A DNA stretch of 64,000 bases from G963663315 sp963665165. Lineage in GTDB: Bacteria; Pseudomonadota; Gammaproteobacteria; Arenicellales; Poriferihabitantaceae. Position 1 is the first letter of the stretch; each line of letters begins with the position of its first letter. Of the stretch, positions 34,601 to 42,819 are shown one piece after another. Where the stretch lies: assembly GCA_963665165.1 (NCBI GenBank), contig OY761989.1:620001-684000 (forward strand). Direction: 5' to 3'. The notes under the pieces were generated by a model. It worked only from the letters and a program-made list of their open reading frames with translations, had not been told where the DNA came from and did not search any database. Made by a program: the position numbers and the translations under genes.

Positions 34601-34988
34601 TGTACTTCACCAGGTCATAACACAACGCGTCGATGGTCATGATTCTGAGCCTTCCGGGGTTGCCGGTCAGGTTCCAGCCGAGTTCCTGGTCCCGTTTTAT
34701 CGCCTGCCTCGCCAGTTCCAGTATATCCGCATCCGCTTGCCCGGCCCGGCCGCTATCACTTGCCGCCGACAGCGCACGGACAATCCGTTCCTGCATCTCC
34801 GCGGTGGCTTTTCGGGTGAAGGTGATTGCCAGAATCTGCTCCGGGTGTTCGACTGTGGCCAGCAGGGCGAGAAATCGGCGAATCAGCAGACCGGTTTTAC
34901 CGGAACCCGCCGGAGCCTGGACAATGAATGAACGAGACAGATCCAGGGCCTCGTCCCGCTGTTTCTGATCGGGCAGTTCCGCGCTCAT
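31617..34988 (-). CDS. UvrD-type helicase-nuclease, AddA-like double-strand-break repair protein
   Basis: About 1123 residues from the ATG at 34988, chosen because it overlaps the stop of the upstream gene by four bases (ATGA). Walker A QAPAGSGKTGLLIRR near the N-terminus, LAITFTRKAT (motif Ia), LLMDEVQDTSRTQ (motif II), FVGDPMQSIYRFREAD (motif III), LMTMHKSKGLEFDVVILP (motif V) and RLLYVACTRARREL (motif VI) give a full superfamily 1A helicase. WIIDFKSGR near the C-terminus is the PD-(D/E)xK nuclease motif. It works with the partner encoded immediately upstream to process DNA ends for recombination, like AddAB. Confidence 0.9.
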   Translation of the reverse strand: MSAELPDQKQRDEALDLSRSFIVQAPAGSGKTGLLIRRFLALLATVEHPEQILAITFTRKATAEMQERIVRALSAASDSGRAGQADADILELARQAIKRDQELGWNLTGNPGRLRIMTIDALCYDLVKYMPWSSRFGATPDLLDGNQTRLLYLEAAKQTLDLIEEGPPLADYCADLLRLARADFNLARSLLSTMLSKRIHWMGGLNLGTREQMEQMQRQVIHRHLEQISEAIPDSIRDELVSLAGFAASRLIEQDPENPLCACLEIETFPDTQFESVKQWLGIASLLLTHNGSLRMRADKRAGFPAECKKAKQRIHDLLGHIAQMDEDSRIVEALVQVRLLPSAVMSERHLQTLDSLLRIQQVAAAQLRLLFKDRNQADFIEIAHRAELALGEEDNPTDLALVLDHQLSHLLMDEVQDTSRTQIELIRKLTAGWQDGDGRTLFFVGDPMQSIYRFREADVANFWQIKEFGIGDVRPRSLVLESNFRSSPELVEWFNQTFPQVFSTARDTLGGGVDYTPASAALSKGTSSVIGIHRYADAGKSKTGNSGQREADLIGQQVDKALASSADASIGILGRNRNHLVAIAQVLRQRGISYQAVELESLHERTPILDLIALTRALGQLGDRVAWLTVLRAPWCGLDLKDLSVVAMAEPFPTILQACLADQAVAAMSAGGQRRIRRFTAAIEPMVIRHGRVSLRHNVEAAWLRLGGPACIESTDLADCEAWLDLLDTLESEHALITPEILLEATEQLWSRTDALSRVQLMTMHKSKGLEFDVVILPQLHRKGPVQSKELVRSMRFPDELLLAGLPDAEESDPLYEYLGALEEKQRENDNRRLLYVACTRARRELHLYGCLAPDSEEQVKPPVRNSLLHLLWPALGSQFINSGAIPAMPGEPVEPVEAGQSMLSLTRFRRLPEAWSVPEVPGSPDLKSTEITRDVAVGNEIEFSWAGETLRVTGIAIHHILQEIDERNWQEWKSRETGEIVDRGRTILVERGLSGTELESACENLAAAVENVKSDSRAAWIFSSDHSRIRTEWPLTGMVDDSLVRIVIDRTFVDRSGIRWIIDFKSGRREGGDITRFLEQEKQRYHSQMARYAQIMHNLEKNRIMLALYFPLLKEWRQWPA

Positions 34989-37714
34989 GTTGCCAGGTCC
35001 GTTTCGTGATCCGGATATTCGTTGAATTCGTGGCGTCTGCACAGCCCGGTCAGGTTACAGTTTTTGCATACCGTGTTGTCTCTGGGGTTGACTTCGGCCC
35101 AGCCTTCGGAAAATGACCGCGCGATTCGTTCGAGCCGGGTATTCCAGTAGGCAAGCAGCTCGGGCCAGGAAGACCATGCTTCGTTAGCCAGGCCTTTTGA
35201 CAGCTTTACGACCCGTGATCCCCCGGTTTTATGGTGAAACTCATGGTGGATCGAAATTCCCTGGTAACCGCAGTCGGCGTGGCGAACCCGGCCATAGGCC
35301 ATGCACCCGATAATCTCATTGTTGCCGCTGTCCCTGATCAGGGCGAGCGCGTAAAGCGGAAGCTGGGGGTGTTGGGGCCGGTCACCGAGCCAGGTGGCCA
35401 AGCTGTTGGTCCTGCCTGTCTTGTAGTCGATCACGGCACAGGAGCCATCCGCCAGCCGGTCGATCCGGTCCACCTTGACAGACAGTTCGAGGCCGCCGAG
35501 CCGGAGGAGATATTTTTTTTCTGTTTCCACCACCTGAAAATCCTGATACCGGACCTGTTCCGTGTCGAGCCACTGACGCATCAGGTTTGTCAACCAGCGG
35601 CTCTGCGTTTCGTGAAAACCTCTGCCGAGGCCGCTTTGACTGAACCCGGACCGGCTGCAATCGTCAATCACCTCCACGATCAGCTTGTCAAGTCCGGTTG
35701 GCGTTATCGCACGGAGATTGTCCAGGGTTCTGACCCGTTGCCAGATTTTCTCCAGAATTCGGTGTATCAGGGCGCCGCGGTCCATCGCGTCCAGTCCCGG
35801 TTGACGATACTCGTTTTCCCTTGCGCCCAGCCGGTGGGTCGCATAGCTGCGGAAAGGGCAGGCCGAATGGTCCTCGATAATGGCGGTACCGCCCCGGACA
35901 TCCGGGGTTGTCACCGGAATCCCGACGCGGTCCTCAAAGACCTCCAGCAGGGGTTTGTGCCGTTGATAGTGGTCGAACAGCGAAGGTTGGGGCGTCGCAG
36001 CATCGGATGAAGCGTCTGGCCACGGCGCCAGCGGGCTGGGCGGTTGCTCGACTTCCTCTTCAAATCGGGGGCGGCTGAATACGACCTCACGGCACTGACG
36101 GGTCAATTGCCGTTGCAGGGCGCTGGCTTGTGCATGATTCAGGTCAAAATCGGCTTTGAAGTACCCTGCTTCCAATTGCAGCGCGGCAGGAATGAACGGG
36201 TTTTTACTGAGCCGGGGCGGCCACTCTTTTTCGTTCAGATTACCGAACCAGACAGCGTCGAATTGAATTCCGGCGGTTTCCAGTATTCCCATGATCTCGA
36301 CATTCACTTTTGCCGATTCGGGTTCGAACGGCTGGGTCGCCAACCGTTCGTTCAGCACGGAGAGCGCTTCACCCAGTGTCGTGCGGGACTCGACCAGATC
36401 CAGCGTGGCCAGATTCAGGATCTCCTTCCTGAATGCCTGGACGACCTGATGTTCAGCGCTGCCCAGAGTTTCATCTCCAGGCCAGCCGAACCCGTCCAGC
36501 CATTGCGTGAAAATGCCCGCCCATTCACTACAGGGGTTTTTTTCTCCCGACCGCTGAAGAAGGGGTTTGAGGTGATTGAAAATCCGGGCCAGTTCGGGGG
36601 AATCACCGTCGGCGGTATCCCGGATGATCCGGGCCCAGGCATCGGGCGCCTTTATTTCGTGGGCAAACTGCTGACGGTATCGGTATTCGAGCGGGTGCCG
36701 CTGAGCCATTTCCCGAGTCGCGCCGCGGATCCAGGGGTCGGTCAACATACAGGCAATGGCCTCAAACCGGATGGATTTTTCTGTAAACAGGGCCAGCAGG
36801 TTGATTGCCGAGCGTACCACCGGATACGTGGCGAGTTGCCTGCCGAGTGCGATATGAAAGGGGCGGTCGTAATATTTTTCAGGGTCGAGGAGGCTGGCCG
36901 GGCAAAGCGTCCGGGTAAACTCCAGTTCAATATCCTGCCGTGACCGGACCAGATCGGGAGCTACGATCGCAATGCGGTATTCCGGGTCGCGGTCCAATAT
37001 GCGTTTGGCCCATTGCGCGGCGGCCAGCCATTGGTCACGCCCGGATTCGAATTCCAGGGATTCCTGTTCCGGAGCCGGCCGGCCATCCGGTCTTGACAGG
37101 CTGACCCGAACCCCCGAAGTACGCAGACACTCGACCAGACGCTCCTGATCCGGGGTCAGATTGTCGAATCCCGCCCAGCCCAGATGCGGCCAGTCCGGTT
37201 GCATGCCCTGTTTTATCCGTGTAACGATATGAGCGGGGAGTTGATACGGATCCAGCCACCGGCGCTCGCGGCAGTATGACCGATACTCTCTGGCCCACCG
37301 GGAAAAACTGTGGTGGTCAGTCAGGCAGAAATCCCCGAAGTCATTGAATTCGATATTCCATTGCTGGCAGATTCGCCAGGCTTCCATCGCCGAGCGCACC
37401 GTGGCGTTGATGTTCCACAAATGTTCGGTATCCCCGCCATTCGACCGGATGTCCAGATGGATGATCTTTTTCCAGAGTTGCCGGCTTTGCGACAGGTTCA
37501 GAACCACATCCAGTCCGTCCGGGCGATTCCCGGAATCCATACGCAAGTGTTTCCAGACGCGTTCGACCCAGGACGGGTAGGGTAGAACATCCGGGGTCTC
37601 CCAGGTCGTCAATCCATTTTGCAACCGATCCTCGTTATAATCCTGGACGATCTCACGAGACAGGCGGGGGGTTGCGGTAACCAGGGTTCCGCCCTCCCGC
37701 AGCAGATCGAACAT
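34985..37714 (-). CDS. PD-(D/E)xK nuclease, AddB-like DNA repair protein
   Basis: 909 residues, resembling the probable DNA repair protein family TIGR03623 that pairs with UvrD-type AddA proteins in beta- and gammaproteobacteria. The nuclease domain has SACPFRSYATHRL (first Cys of an iron-sulfur cluster), GALIHRILEKIWQ, AVIDYKTGRTN (catalytic Asp and Lys) and the closing Cys group VCKNCNLTGLCRR. The N-terminal half is an inactive helicase-like fold without an intact Walker A motif. The start at 37714 has no clear Shine-Dalgarno; the frame is open upstream to the phhB gene, but no better start codon is seen. It is coupled to the helicase gene by a four-base overlap. Confidence 0.88.
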   Translation of the reverse strand: MFDLLREGGTLVTATPRLSREIVQDYNEDRLQNGLTTWETPDVLPYPSWVERVWKHLRMDSGNRPDGLDVVLNLSQSRQLWKKIIHLDIRSNGGDTEHLWNINATVRSAMEAWRICQQWNIEFNDFGDFCLTDHHSFSRWAREYRSYCRERRWLDPYQLPAHIVTRIKQGMQPDWPHLGWAGFDNLTPDQERLVECLRTSGVRVSLSRPDGRPAPEQESLEFESGRDQWLAAAQWAKRILDRDPEYRIAIVAPDLVRSRQDIELEFTRTLCPASLLDPEKYYDRPFHIALGRQLATYPVVRSAINLLALFTEKSIRFEAIACMLTDPWIRGATREMAQRHPLEYRYRQQFAHEIKAPDAWARIIRDTADGDSPELARIFNHLKPLLQRSGEKNPCSEWAGIFTQWLDGFGWPGDETLGSAEHQVVQAFRKEILNLATLDLVESRTTLGEALSVLNERLATQPFEPESAKVNVEIMGILETAGIQFDAVWFGNLNEKEWPPRLSKNPFIPAALQLEAGYFKADFDLNHAQASALQRQLTRQCREVVFSRPRFEEEVEQPPSPLAPWPDASSDAATPQPSLFDHYQRHKPLLEVFEDRVGIPVTTPDVRGGTAIIEDHSACPFRSYATHRLGARENEYRQPGLDAMDRGALIHRILEKIWQRVRTLDNLRAITPTGLDKLIVEVIDDCSRSGFSQSGLGRGFHETQSRWLTNLMRQWLDTEQVRYQDFQVVETEKKYLLRLGGLELSVKVDRIDRLADGSCAVIDYKTGRTNSLATWLGDRPQHPQLPLYALALIRDSGNNEIIGCMAYGRVRHADCGYQGISIHHEFHHKTGGSRVVKLSKGLANEAWSSWPELLAYWNTRLERIARSFSEGWAEVNPRDNTVCKNCNLTGLCRRHEFNEYPDHETDLAT

Positions 37715-37761
37715 CGATTCAGCCGGGAGGCTGCCTTTCAGGCCAGGGTCGGCGGACCAGT

Positions 37762-38064
37762 TCAGGATTGGATCCGTTCGATCTGGCCGGCAAGCTCAAA
37801 GTCGAGTCGGGTAATGCCGCCGCTGCTATGGGTAACCAGGTGGATGTCCACCCGATTGTAAACGTTGGACCATTCCGGATGATGATTCATTTTTTCCGCC
37901 AATATGCCGGCCTGGGTCATGAACCCCATAGCCTGAATGAAATTGCCGAATTTGAATTGCTTGAACAATTTTCCATCCACCGACTGCCAGGGCCGGACAA
38001 GATCGTGGTTGAGTTTTTGCAGGCAGGCAGATAATTCGTCGCCTTCGATAACTACATGTTTCAT
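37762..38064 (-). CDS. phhB: Pterin-4a-carbinolamine dehydratase
   Basis: 100 residues, full length for the family. MNHHPEWSNVYNRVDIHLVTHSSGGIT carries the diagnostic HHPxW...V...L.TH..GG..T pattern with the two catalytic histidines. It dehydrates 4a-hydroxytetrahydrobiopterin formed by aromatic amino-acid hydroxylases; no such hydroxylase is in the window. First gene of the minus-strand run that continues with the AddB-like and AddA-like genes 47 bases downstream. Confidence 0.92.
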   Translation of the reverse strand: MKHVVIEGDELSACLQKLNHDLVRPWQSVDGKLFKQFKFGNFIQAMGFMTQAGILAEKMNHHPEWSNVYNRVDIHLVTHSSGGITRLDFELAGQIERIQS

Positions 38065-38245
38065 TTAACGGGTTCCTCAATGAATCAATGCCAAGTTTAA
38101 GTCAAACAGGCGGCTTTTGCATCTGCCTGTGCCGGAAAATACCGACCGGACCCAACCCTGATCTTTCTCGCAATGCTGAAATGCGCCGCGTTTATGACTT
38201 TGTTTATGATAGAGTAATCGAACATCCTGTAGTGACTGCTTTTAT

Positions 38246-38857
38246 ATGACGGATAAAACGCGACCGCATCACAGCCACAGTCCGGACGAAATCGAACAAC
38301 GGGTCAGAAACCTTGAAAACCTGCTGGTCGGCAAAGGGCTGGTGGACCCTCGGACCGTGGACCGGTTGGTGGATACGTATCAACATGAAGTGGGGCCGCG
38401 CAACGGCGCTCATGTAGTTGCACGGGCATGGACAGACCCGGAATACAAAGAGCGGTTATTGTCGGACGCCACGGCCGCAATCAAGGAGTTGGGCTACAGT
38501 GGCCGGCAGGGAGAACACATGCGGGTGGTCGAGAACGCCGGGCGGGTCCATAACCTGGTGGTCTGCACATTATGTTCATGTTACCCGTGGCCCGTACTCG
38601 GGCTGCCTCCCGCCTGGTACAAATCATCCGGATACCGCGCCAGGGCGGTGACCGAGCCTCGGGTCGTGTTGTCCGAATTCGGGCTGGAGCTGGACGAAGA
38701 CGTCGAAGTGCGGGTCTGGGACTCGACTGCGGAAATGCGGTATCTGGTATTGCCCCGGCGACCGGACGGAACGGAACATTTACCGGCAACGGAACTGGCC
38801 AGACTGGTCAGCCGGGATGCCATGATCGGGGTTGCGCTAGCGGGTCCGGCGCCATGA
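38246..38857 (+). CDS. nthA: Nitrile hydratase alpha subunit, cobalt type
   Basis: 203 residues. The metal-binding claw VCTLCSCYPW matches the cobalt-type consensus CTLCSC (iron enzymes have CSLCSC); the second and third Cys are post-translationally oxidised in the family. DPEYKERLLSDATAAIKELG upstream is the helical region from which NHLP leaders are thought to derive. It hydrates nitriles to amides in the cytoplasm together with the beta subunit, whose gene overlaps by four bases (ATGA). No dedicated cobalt importer or third accessory gene is visible. Confidence 0.95.
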   Translation: MTDKTRPHHSHSPDEIEQRVRNLENLLVGKGLVDPRTVDRLVDTYQHEVGPRNGAHVVARAWTDPEYKERLLSDATAAIKELGYSGRQGEHMRVVENAGRVHNLVVCTLCSCYPWPVLGLPPAWYKSSGYRARAVTEPRVVLSEFGLELDEDVEVRVWDSTAEMRYLVLPRRPDGTEHLPATELARLVSRDAMIGVALAGPAP

Positions 38858-39513
38858 ATTCGGGACATGATCTCGGTGGTATGCACGGTTTCGGGGACAT
38901 TGACCAAAGCCAGCGGGAAAACTTCGTCCAACAATGGGAGGAAAGGGTTTTCGGGTTGACCCTGGCCTGTGGCCTGTTGGGGCGATGGAATCTGGATGAA
39001 TCCCGCTATGCGCGGGAACGGATGGATGCGGGCGAGTATTTGCGGGGCAGCTACTATGAACATTGGCTGCATGGTCTCGAGAGATTGCTGATCGAAAAAG
39101 GCCTGGTGACGGTCAATGAGCTTGAATCCGGGAGAAGCGAACAGGAAAGCGGCCTGAACCCGGTTGCCGCGGAAAAGATTCCCGGGATACTCAGACGCGG
39201 CGCTCCTGTACAAATGCGTCCGCAATCAGCGCCGCTGTTCCAGGCCGGACAGCTTGTGCGAGTCAGGAATTTCCACCCGAAATCGCATACCAGAGCGCCG
39301 CGTTACGTTCGCTCCCGATCAGGCCGGGTTTCGGAGTGGTATGGCGCGTATGTTTTCCCGGACCTGCATTCAGCCAGCGGAGAGAAGCGCCCCGCACATC
39401 TGTACAGCGTCCGTTTCGAGGCCGGCGAGTTGTGGGGGGAGCGGGATGCGGAAGAAAGGTCCGCCGTTTATGTCGATCTGTTCGAGCCTTATTTACAGGC
39501 GACAGAGGTATGA
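38854..39513 (+). CDS. nthB: Nitrile hydratase beta subunit
   Basis: 219 residues from the ATG overlapping the nthA stop. It starts HDLGGMHGFGDI, the hallmark of beta subunits, followed by FVQQWEERVFGL and YYEHWLHGLERLL. The C-terminal SH3-like domain carries FQAGQLVRVRNFHPKSHTRAPRYVRSRSGRV, LYSVRF and LWGERDAEERSAVYVDLFEPYL, all typical. It completes the active site with the alpha subunit. Downstream, 39514-39678 holds no convincing gene; an accessory activator gene often found in this position is missing. Confidence 0.95.
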   Translation: MNSGHDLGGMHGFGDIDQSQRENFVQQWEERVFGLTLACGLLGRWNLDESRYARERMDAGEYLRGSYYEHWLHGLERLLIEKGLVTVNELESGRSEQESGLNPVAAEKIPGILRRGAPVQMRPQSAPLFQAGQLVRVRNFHPKSHTRAPRYVRSRSGRVSEWYGAYVFPDLHSASGEKRPAHLYSVRFEAGELWGERDAEERSAVYVDLFEPYLQATEV

Positions 39514-39678
39514 CAGGCAGGGCGGTGCAGCTATGGGCATGGATACGGTATGGACAGTCTGGTGGGACTGCCCGGTATTGCCGATGCGTATATGTTCCTG
39601 TACCGGCAACCCCGCAACGCCTGGACCCATGAACCGGATCTCCGTACCCACAAGGAATCCTTTTAGAGTGGATACCCG

Positions 39679-40674
39679 TTAACCGAAGGTATCCACGTAG
39701 CCAAACAATGCGGCGCTTCCTCCGGTGTGCAGGAACACGACATTCTGTCCTTTGGTAAAGAATCCGTTGCGGATATGGTCGATGAACCCGGCCAGCCCCT
39801 TGCCGGAATAGACGGGGTCCATCAGGATGGCTTCCTCGCGAGCCATCAGGTTCACGGCTTCGACCATGCTTTCGGTCGGGATGCCGTAACCATCACCGAC
39901 ATAGTCGGAATTGGCGACCACCTTTTCTCTGGCGACACAGCCGGCAATTCCCATGTGGTCCGCGGTTTTACAGGCCAGGTCGTAGACCTTCTCTTCCTGT
40001 TGTTCCCTGGGCGCGCGTACGCTGATGCCGAGCAATGGAATCCCGGAACGGGTGGCTTCCAGTCCAACCACCAGTCCGGCCTGGGTGCCTGTGCTGCCTG
40101 TGGCAGTGACGAAGTGATCAATACGAAGCCCCCGGTCATTGGCCTGGGTCAGGGTTTCGATGGCGCAATTCACATAGCCCAGGGCGCCGGTGGGGTTGGA
40201 GCCTCCGCCAGGAATGATATAGGCCGTTTTGCCTTGTGAGCGAATTTCTTCGGCTTTTTCCTCCATGGATGCATCCATGTCCGTGTCCTTTGCATAGCGG
40301 GTTATATTCGCCCCGAAAATCCGGTCCAGCAAAACATTGCCGGAATCGGTGTAATCGCGGCTGGCGTAACCGGTGCGGTTTTCCAGAAGAATTTCACACG
40401 CCATATTCAGCTTTGCCGCCGCCGCCGCTGTCTGGCGCGCGTGATTGGATTGCACCGCGCCCTGGGTGATGACGACATCGGCTTTCGCGGCCAGCGCTTC
40501 GGCCATCAGAAATTCGAGTTTGCGCGTTTTGTTGCCGCCCGTACCGAGACCGGTGCAGTCATCACGCTTGATCCAGATGTCCGGCCCTCCCAGCTTTTTC
40601 GACAGGTTGGGCAAAAACTCCAAAGGCGTGGGCAGGTGAGCGAGGCTTACTCGCGGGAAACGTGATAGATGCAT
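39679..40674 (-). CDS. cuyA: PLP-dependent L-cysteate sulfo-lyase / D-cysteine desulfhydrase family
   Basis: 331 residues. WIKRDDCTGLGTGGNKTRKLEFL contains the PLP-binding Lys (GGNKxRKLEF), then TQGAVQSNHARQTAAAAAKL, PGGGSNPTGALGYVN and FLHTGGSAALFGY. The GGNKTRKLEF and ALGYVN blocks resemble CuyA, which splits L-cysteate into pyruvate, sulfite and ammonia, more than D-cysteine desulfhydrase or ACC deaminase. A TauD-type dioxygenase in the same operon also points towards sulfonate sulfur. It is the last of four minus-strand genes, 22 bases after the DegT gene. Choice between the two activities is not certain. Confidence 0.75.
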   Translation of the reverse strand: MHLSRFPRVSLAHLPTPLEFLPNLSKKLGGPDIWIKRDDCTGLGTGGNKTRKLEFLMAEALAAKADVVITQGAVQSNHARQTAAAAAKLNMACEILLENRTGYASRDYTDSGNVLLDRIFGANITRYAKDTDMDASMEEKAEEIRSQGKTAYIIPGGGSNPTGALGYVNCAIETLTQANDRGLRIDHFVTATGSTGTQAGLVVGLEATRSGIPLLGISVRAPREQQEEKVYDLACKTADHMGIAGCVAREKVVANSDYVGDGYGIPTESMVEAVNLMAREEAILMDPVYSGKGLAGFIDHIRNGFFTKGQNVVFLHTGGSAALFGYVDTFG

Positions 40675-40696
40675 GTAGTGGGCTCTCCGTGTGAAT

Positions 40697-41920
40697 CTAG
40701 GGGTTGTTCAGGTTTGAAAGTTCCTGTTCAATGATGCCGGCGATGATATCGCATTGAGCCTGGCTCAGCGACAGCGGAATCCGCATGTCGCAAGTGGTCG
40801 CCAGAATCTCCGAAGTATCGGGTAATGCCTGGGGTTGCAGGTATTGCCAATGATGATATTGGCTGGTATAGCCGACCGGTTCCGCGCGGCCAAACCACTT
40901 GATCGCCACCCCTCTCTGCGTACAGTTGTCCGCCAGGGTTTGCAGTCGGGCCTTGTCCAGTCCGTTGACGTGGAACTGGATCGAGCTGGCAACGAAAGCT
41001 TCCTGTTGCTGGCGGTGGGGAACCTCGATTCCATCGATACGGTTCAGTGCCTGTTCCAGCCAGCGATAGATGCGGTTCCAGTTTTCTCCCCTGGCGGTCA
41101 TTTCCCGCAACTGGGGCCGCAATACACAAGCCACCAGGTTGGACATACGCATGCTGAAATTCGGAATCCGCTTATTCCATTTGTCGAACACGCTGGCGGC
41201 CGGGGTTGACTGGTGCTGGCCGTAGAGCATATAGCTGCCTGAATACAGGATGGCCTTTGCGGCCAGATCTTCATCGTCAGTGACGATGATACCGCCTTCT
41301 CCTGAGTTGATATGTTTGAAGGTCTGGGTGCTGAAACAGCCGACAGCGCCGAATCGTCCGGTGAACCGGTCATTCCATTTCGCGCCCATGGTATGCGCGC
41401 AGTCTTCGATCAGGGTCAAGCCGTATCGAGCGCACAGTTTCACGATCTTTTCCATGTCGGCGATATGGCCGCGCATGTGGGTCATCAACAGGACACGGGC
41501 CCGGCCCTGTTGCGCCTTGCGTTCCAGATCATCCAGATTGATCCGGTAATCATTGTCGATTTCGACCAGCAGCGCTTCCCCGCCCGCGTGTTCGATCGCG
41601 CCCGGCACCGGCGCGAGATTGAAAGCGTTGACCAGAATCGGGTCGCCCGGTTCGACACCCGCTATCTTCAGTCCCAGAAAAATCGCGCAGCCGCCGGAGT
41701 TCACTCCGATGGCGTAACGTGCGCCGACATATTCGGCAAACTCCTTCTCGAACAGCGCCGCGTGAGGTTCGGTTTCACTATATTCCCCGTAGCGGTGCAA
41801 ACGGCCGGATTTCATCAGGGCCACGGCCTGTTCGATGGCCTCGTCGGGGAGTGGGCCGGGATCGCTCAGGTCGATGTCCAGAGTGGTTTTCGGTTCAGGA
41901 ACCAGGTTCAGGTTTTTCAT
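40697..41920 (-). CDS. DegT/DnrJ/EryC1/StrS-family PLP aminotransferase
   Basis: 407 residues from the ATG at 41920 (MKNLNLVPEP); the longer frame from a GTG at 41968 would overlap the upstream gene. FEKEFAEYVGARYAIGVNSGG and LIEDCAHTMGAKW contain the expected PLP contacts, and the Schiff-base Lys is in STQTFKHINSGEGG. Family members transaminate nucleotide-linked sugars or small keto compounds. No sugar-nucleotide genes are nearby, so the substrate here is unclear. It lies 26 bases after the endonuclease/exonuclease/phosphatase gene and 22 before cuyA, within one operon. Confidence 0.85.
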   Translation of the reverse strand: MKNLNLVPEPKTTLDIDLSDPGPLPDEAIEQAVALMKSGRLHRYGEYSETEPHAALFEKEFAEYVGARYAIGVNSGGCAIFLGLKIAGVEPGDPILVNAFNLAPVPGAIEHAGGEALLVEIDNDYRINLDDLERKAQQGRARVLLMTHMRGHIADMEKIVKLCARYGLTLIEDCAHTMGAKWNDRFTGRFGAVGCFSTQTFKHINSGEGGIIVTDDEDLAAKAILYSGSYMLYGQHQSTPAASVFDKWNKRIPNFSMRMSNLVACVLRPQLREMTARGENWNRIYRWLEQALNRIDGIEVPHRQQQEAFVASSIQFHVNGLDKARLQTLADNCTQRGVAIKWFGRAEPVGYTSQYHHWQYLQPQALPDTSEILATTCDMRIPLSLSQAQCDIIAGIIEQELSNLNNP

Positions 41921-41946
41921 GATTTTCCGGTTGAATGATTGCTGTT

Positions 41947-42807
41947 TCATAACTCGAGGTCCACCCACACAGGCAAATGATCCGACCCGGTGGCGCGGTC
42001 ATCCACCCGGCATCCCGTTACCCGGTGTCGAATGGCGCTGCTGACAAAGGCGTAGTCCAGTCGAACCGGACTGTCGTTTACATCGCTGGTCGGACCCTGG
42101 TACTTGTCATATCCGCACTGGAGCCATGCATCGACAAACCCGCAAGGGCTGGTTACATGCCCGCCGTAATCACTGATCGGTCCCACCATTTTAAGGTATT
42201 CTTCCGAATCCGGCTGGAAATTGAAGTCACCGAACAGTATGGCATGTTCGGCCACTGACTGGCTGGATACCCCGGATTCCCAATCCATGCCGGCCAGGTT
42301 TCCTCCGACCGCATGGCCTTCATGCACTGCCTGGCGATGAATTTCCAGAATGCGCTCCACCTGGGGCAGCCGGGTCGCCGCGGACAGGTGGGTCAGGTGG
42401 ATCGAATAAACCCGAAGCGGCAGGTCGTTTATGAGGATGGTGGCTTCAATCGCGGATCGTTGCAAACTGAGCGGGCCGATGCTGCCGTATTTGGGCAGAA
42501 GATGGTGACGGCTCGATTCGAGCGGATATCGACTCAGGATCAGGTTGCCGAATTGCCGGCGTTGACGGTCTCCGGGTTTCGAACCGGGGACATGCAGGTC
42601 AATGCCGGCGCCATAAACACTGTAGTAATCGCTGAAGCGGTCCTGGAAGTATCGCACCTGATCGACATGCCCGGTTCGCGGCCAGAAACGGTCCACTTCC
42701 TGCAGCGCGATCAAGTCCGCCCCGCTGATTTCATCCGCGATTCTGGACAGGTCGATCCGGTGGTCCCGGCCCTTGCCGTACTGAATGTTGTAGGTCACGC
42801 ATTTCAT
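41947..42807 (-). CDS. Endonuclease/exonuclease/phosphatase-family protein
   Basis: 286 residues. CVTYNIQYG (first Asn), LIALQEVDRF (catalytic Glu), VYSIHLTHLS, ILFGDFNFQPDSEEY (Asp/Asn pair) and GSDHLPVWVDLEL (catalytic Asp-His) are the metal-binding and catalytic blocks of the EEP fold. Members act on phosphodiesters, inositol phosphates, sphingomyelin or DNA; nothing here selects among them. No signal peptide. It is the second gene of the four-gene minus-strand operon, 12 bases after the TauD-like gene. The link to sulfonate metabolism is not obvious. Confidence 0.85.
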   Translation of the reverse strand: MKCVTYNIQYGKGRDHRIDLSRIADEISGADLIALQEVDRFWPRTGHVDQVRYFQDRFSDYYSVYGAGIDLHVPGSKPGDRQRRQFGNLILSRYPLESSRHHLLPKYGSIGPLSLQRSAIEATILINDLPLRVYSIHLTHLSAATRLPQVERILEIHRQAVHEGHAVGGNLAGMDWESGVSSQSVAEHAILFGDFNFQPDSEEYLKMVGPISDYGGHVTSPCGFVDAWLQCGYDKYQGPTSDVNDSPVRLDYAFVSSAIRHRVTGCRVDDRATGSDHLPVWVDLEL

Positions 42808-42819
42808 GGGTCGGTTCTT

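Noticed and set aside
39514..39678. A small gene after nthB (frames ending at 39632 and 39666)
   Set aside because: The sequences do not resemble known accessory proteins well enough, and no ribosome site favours either frame.
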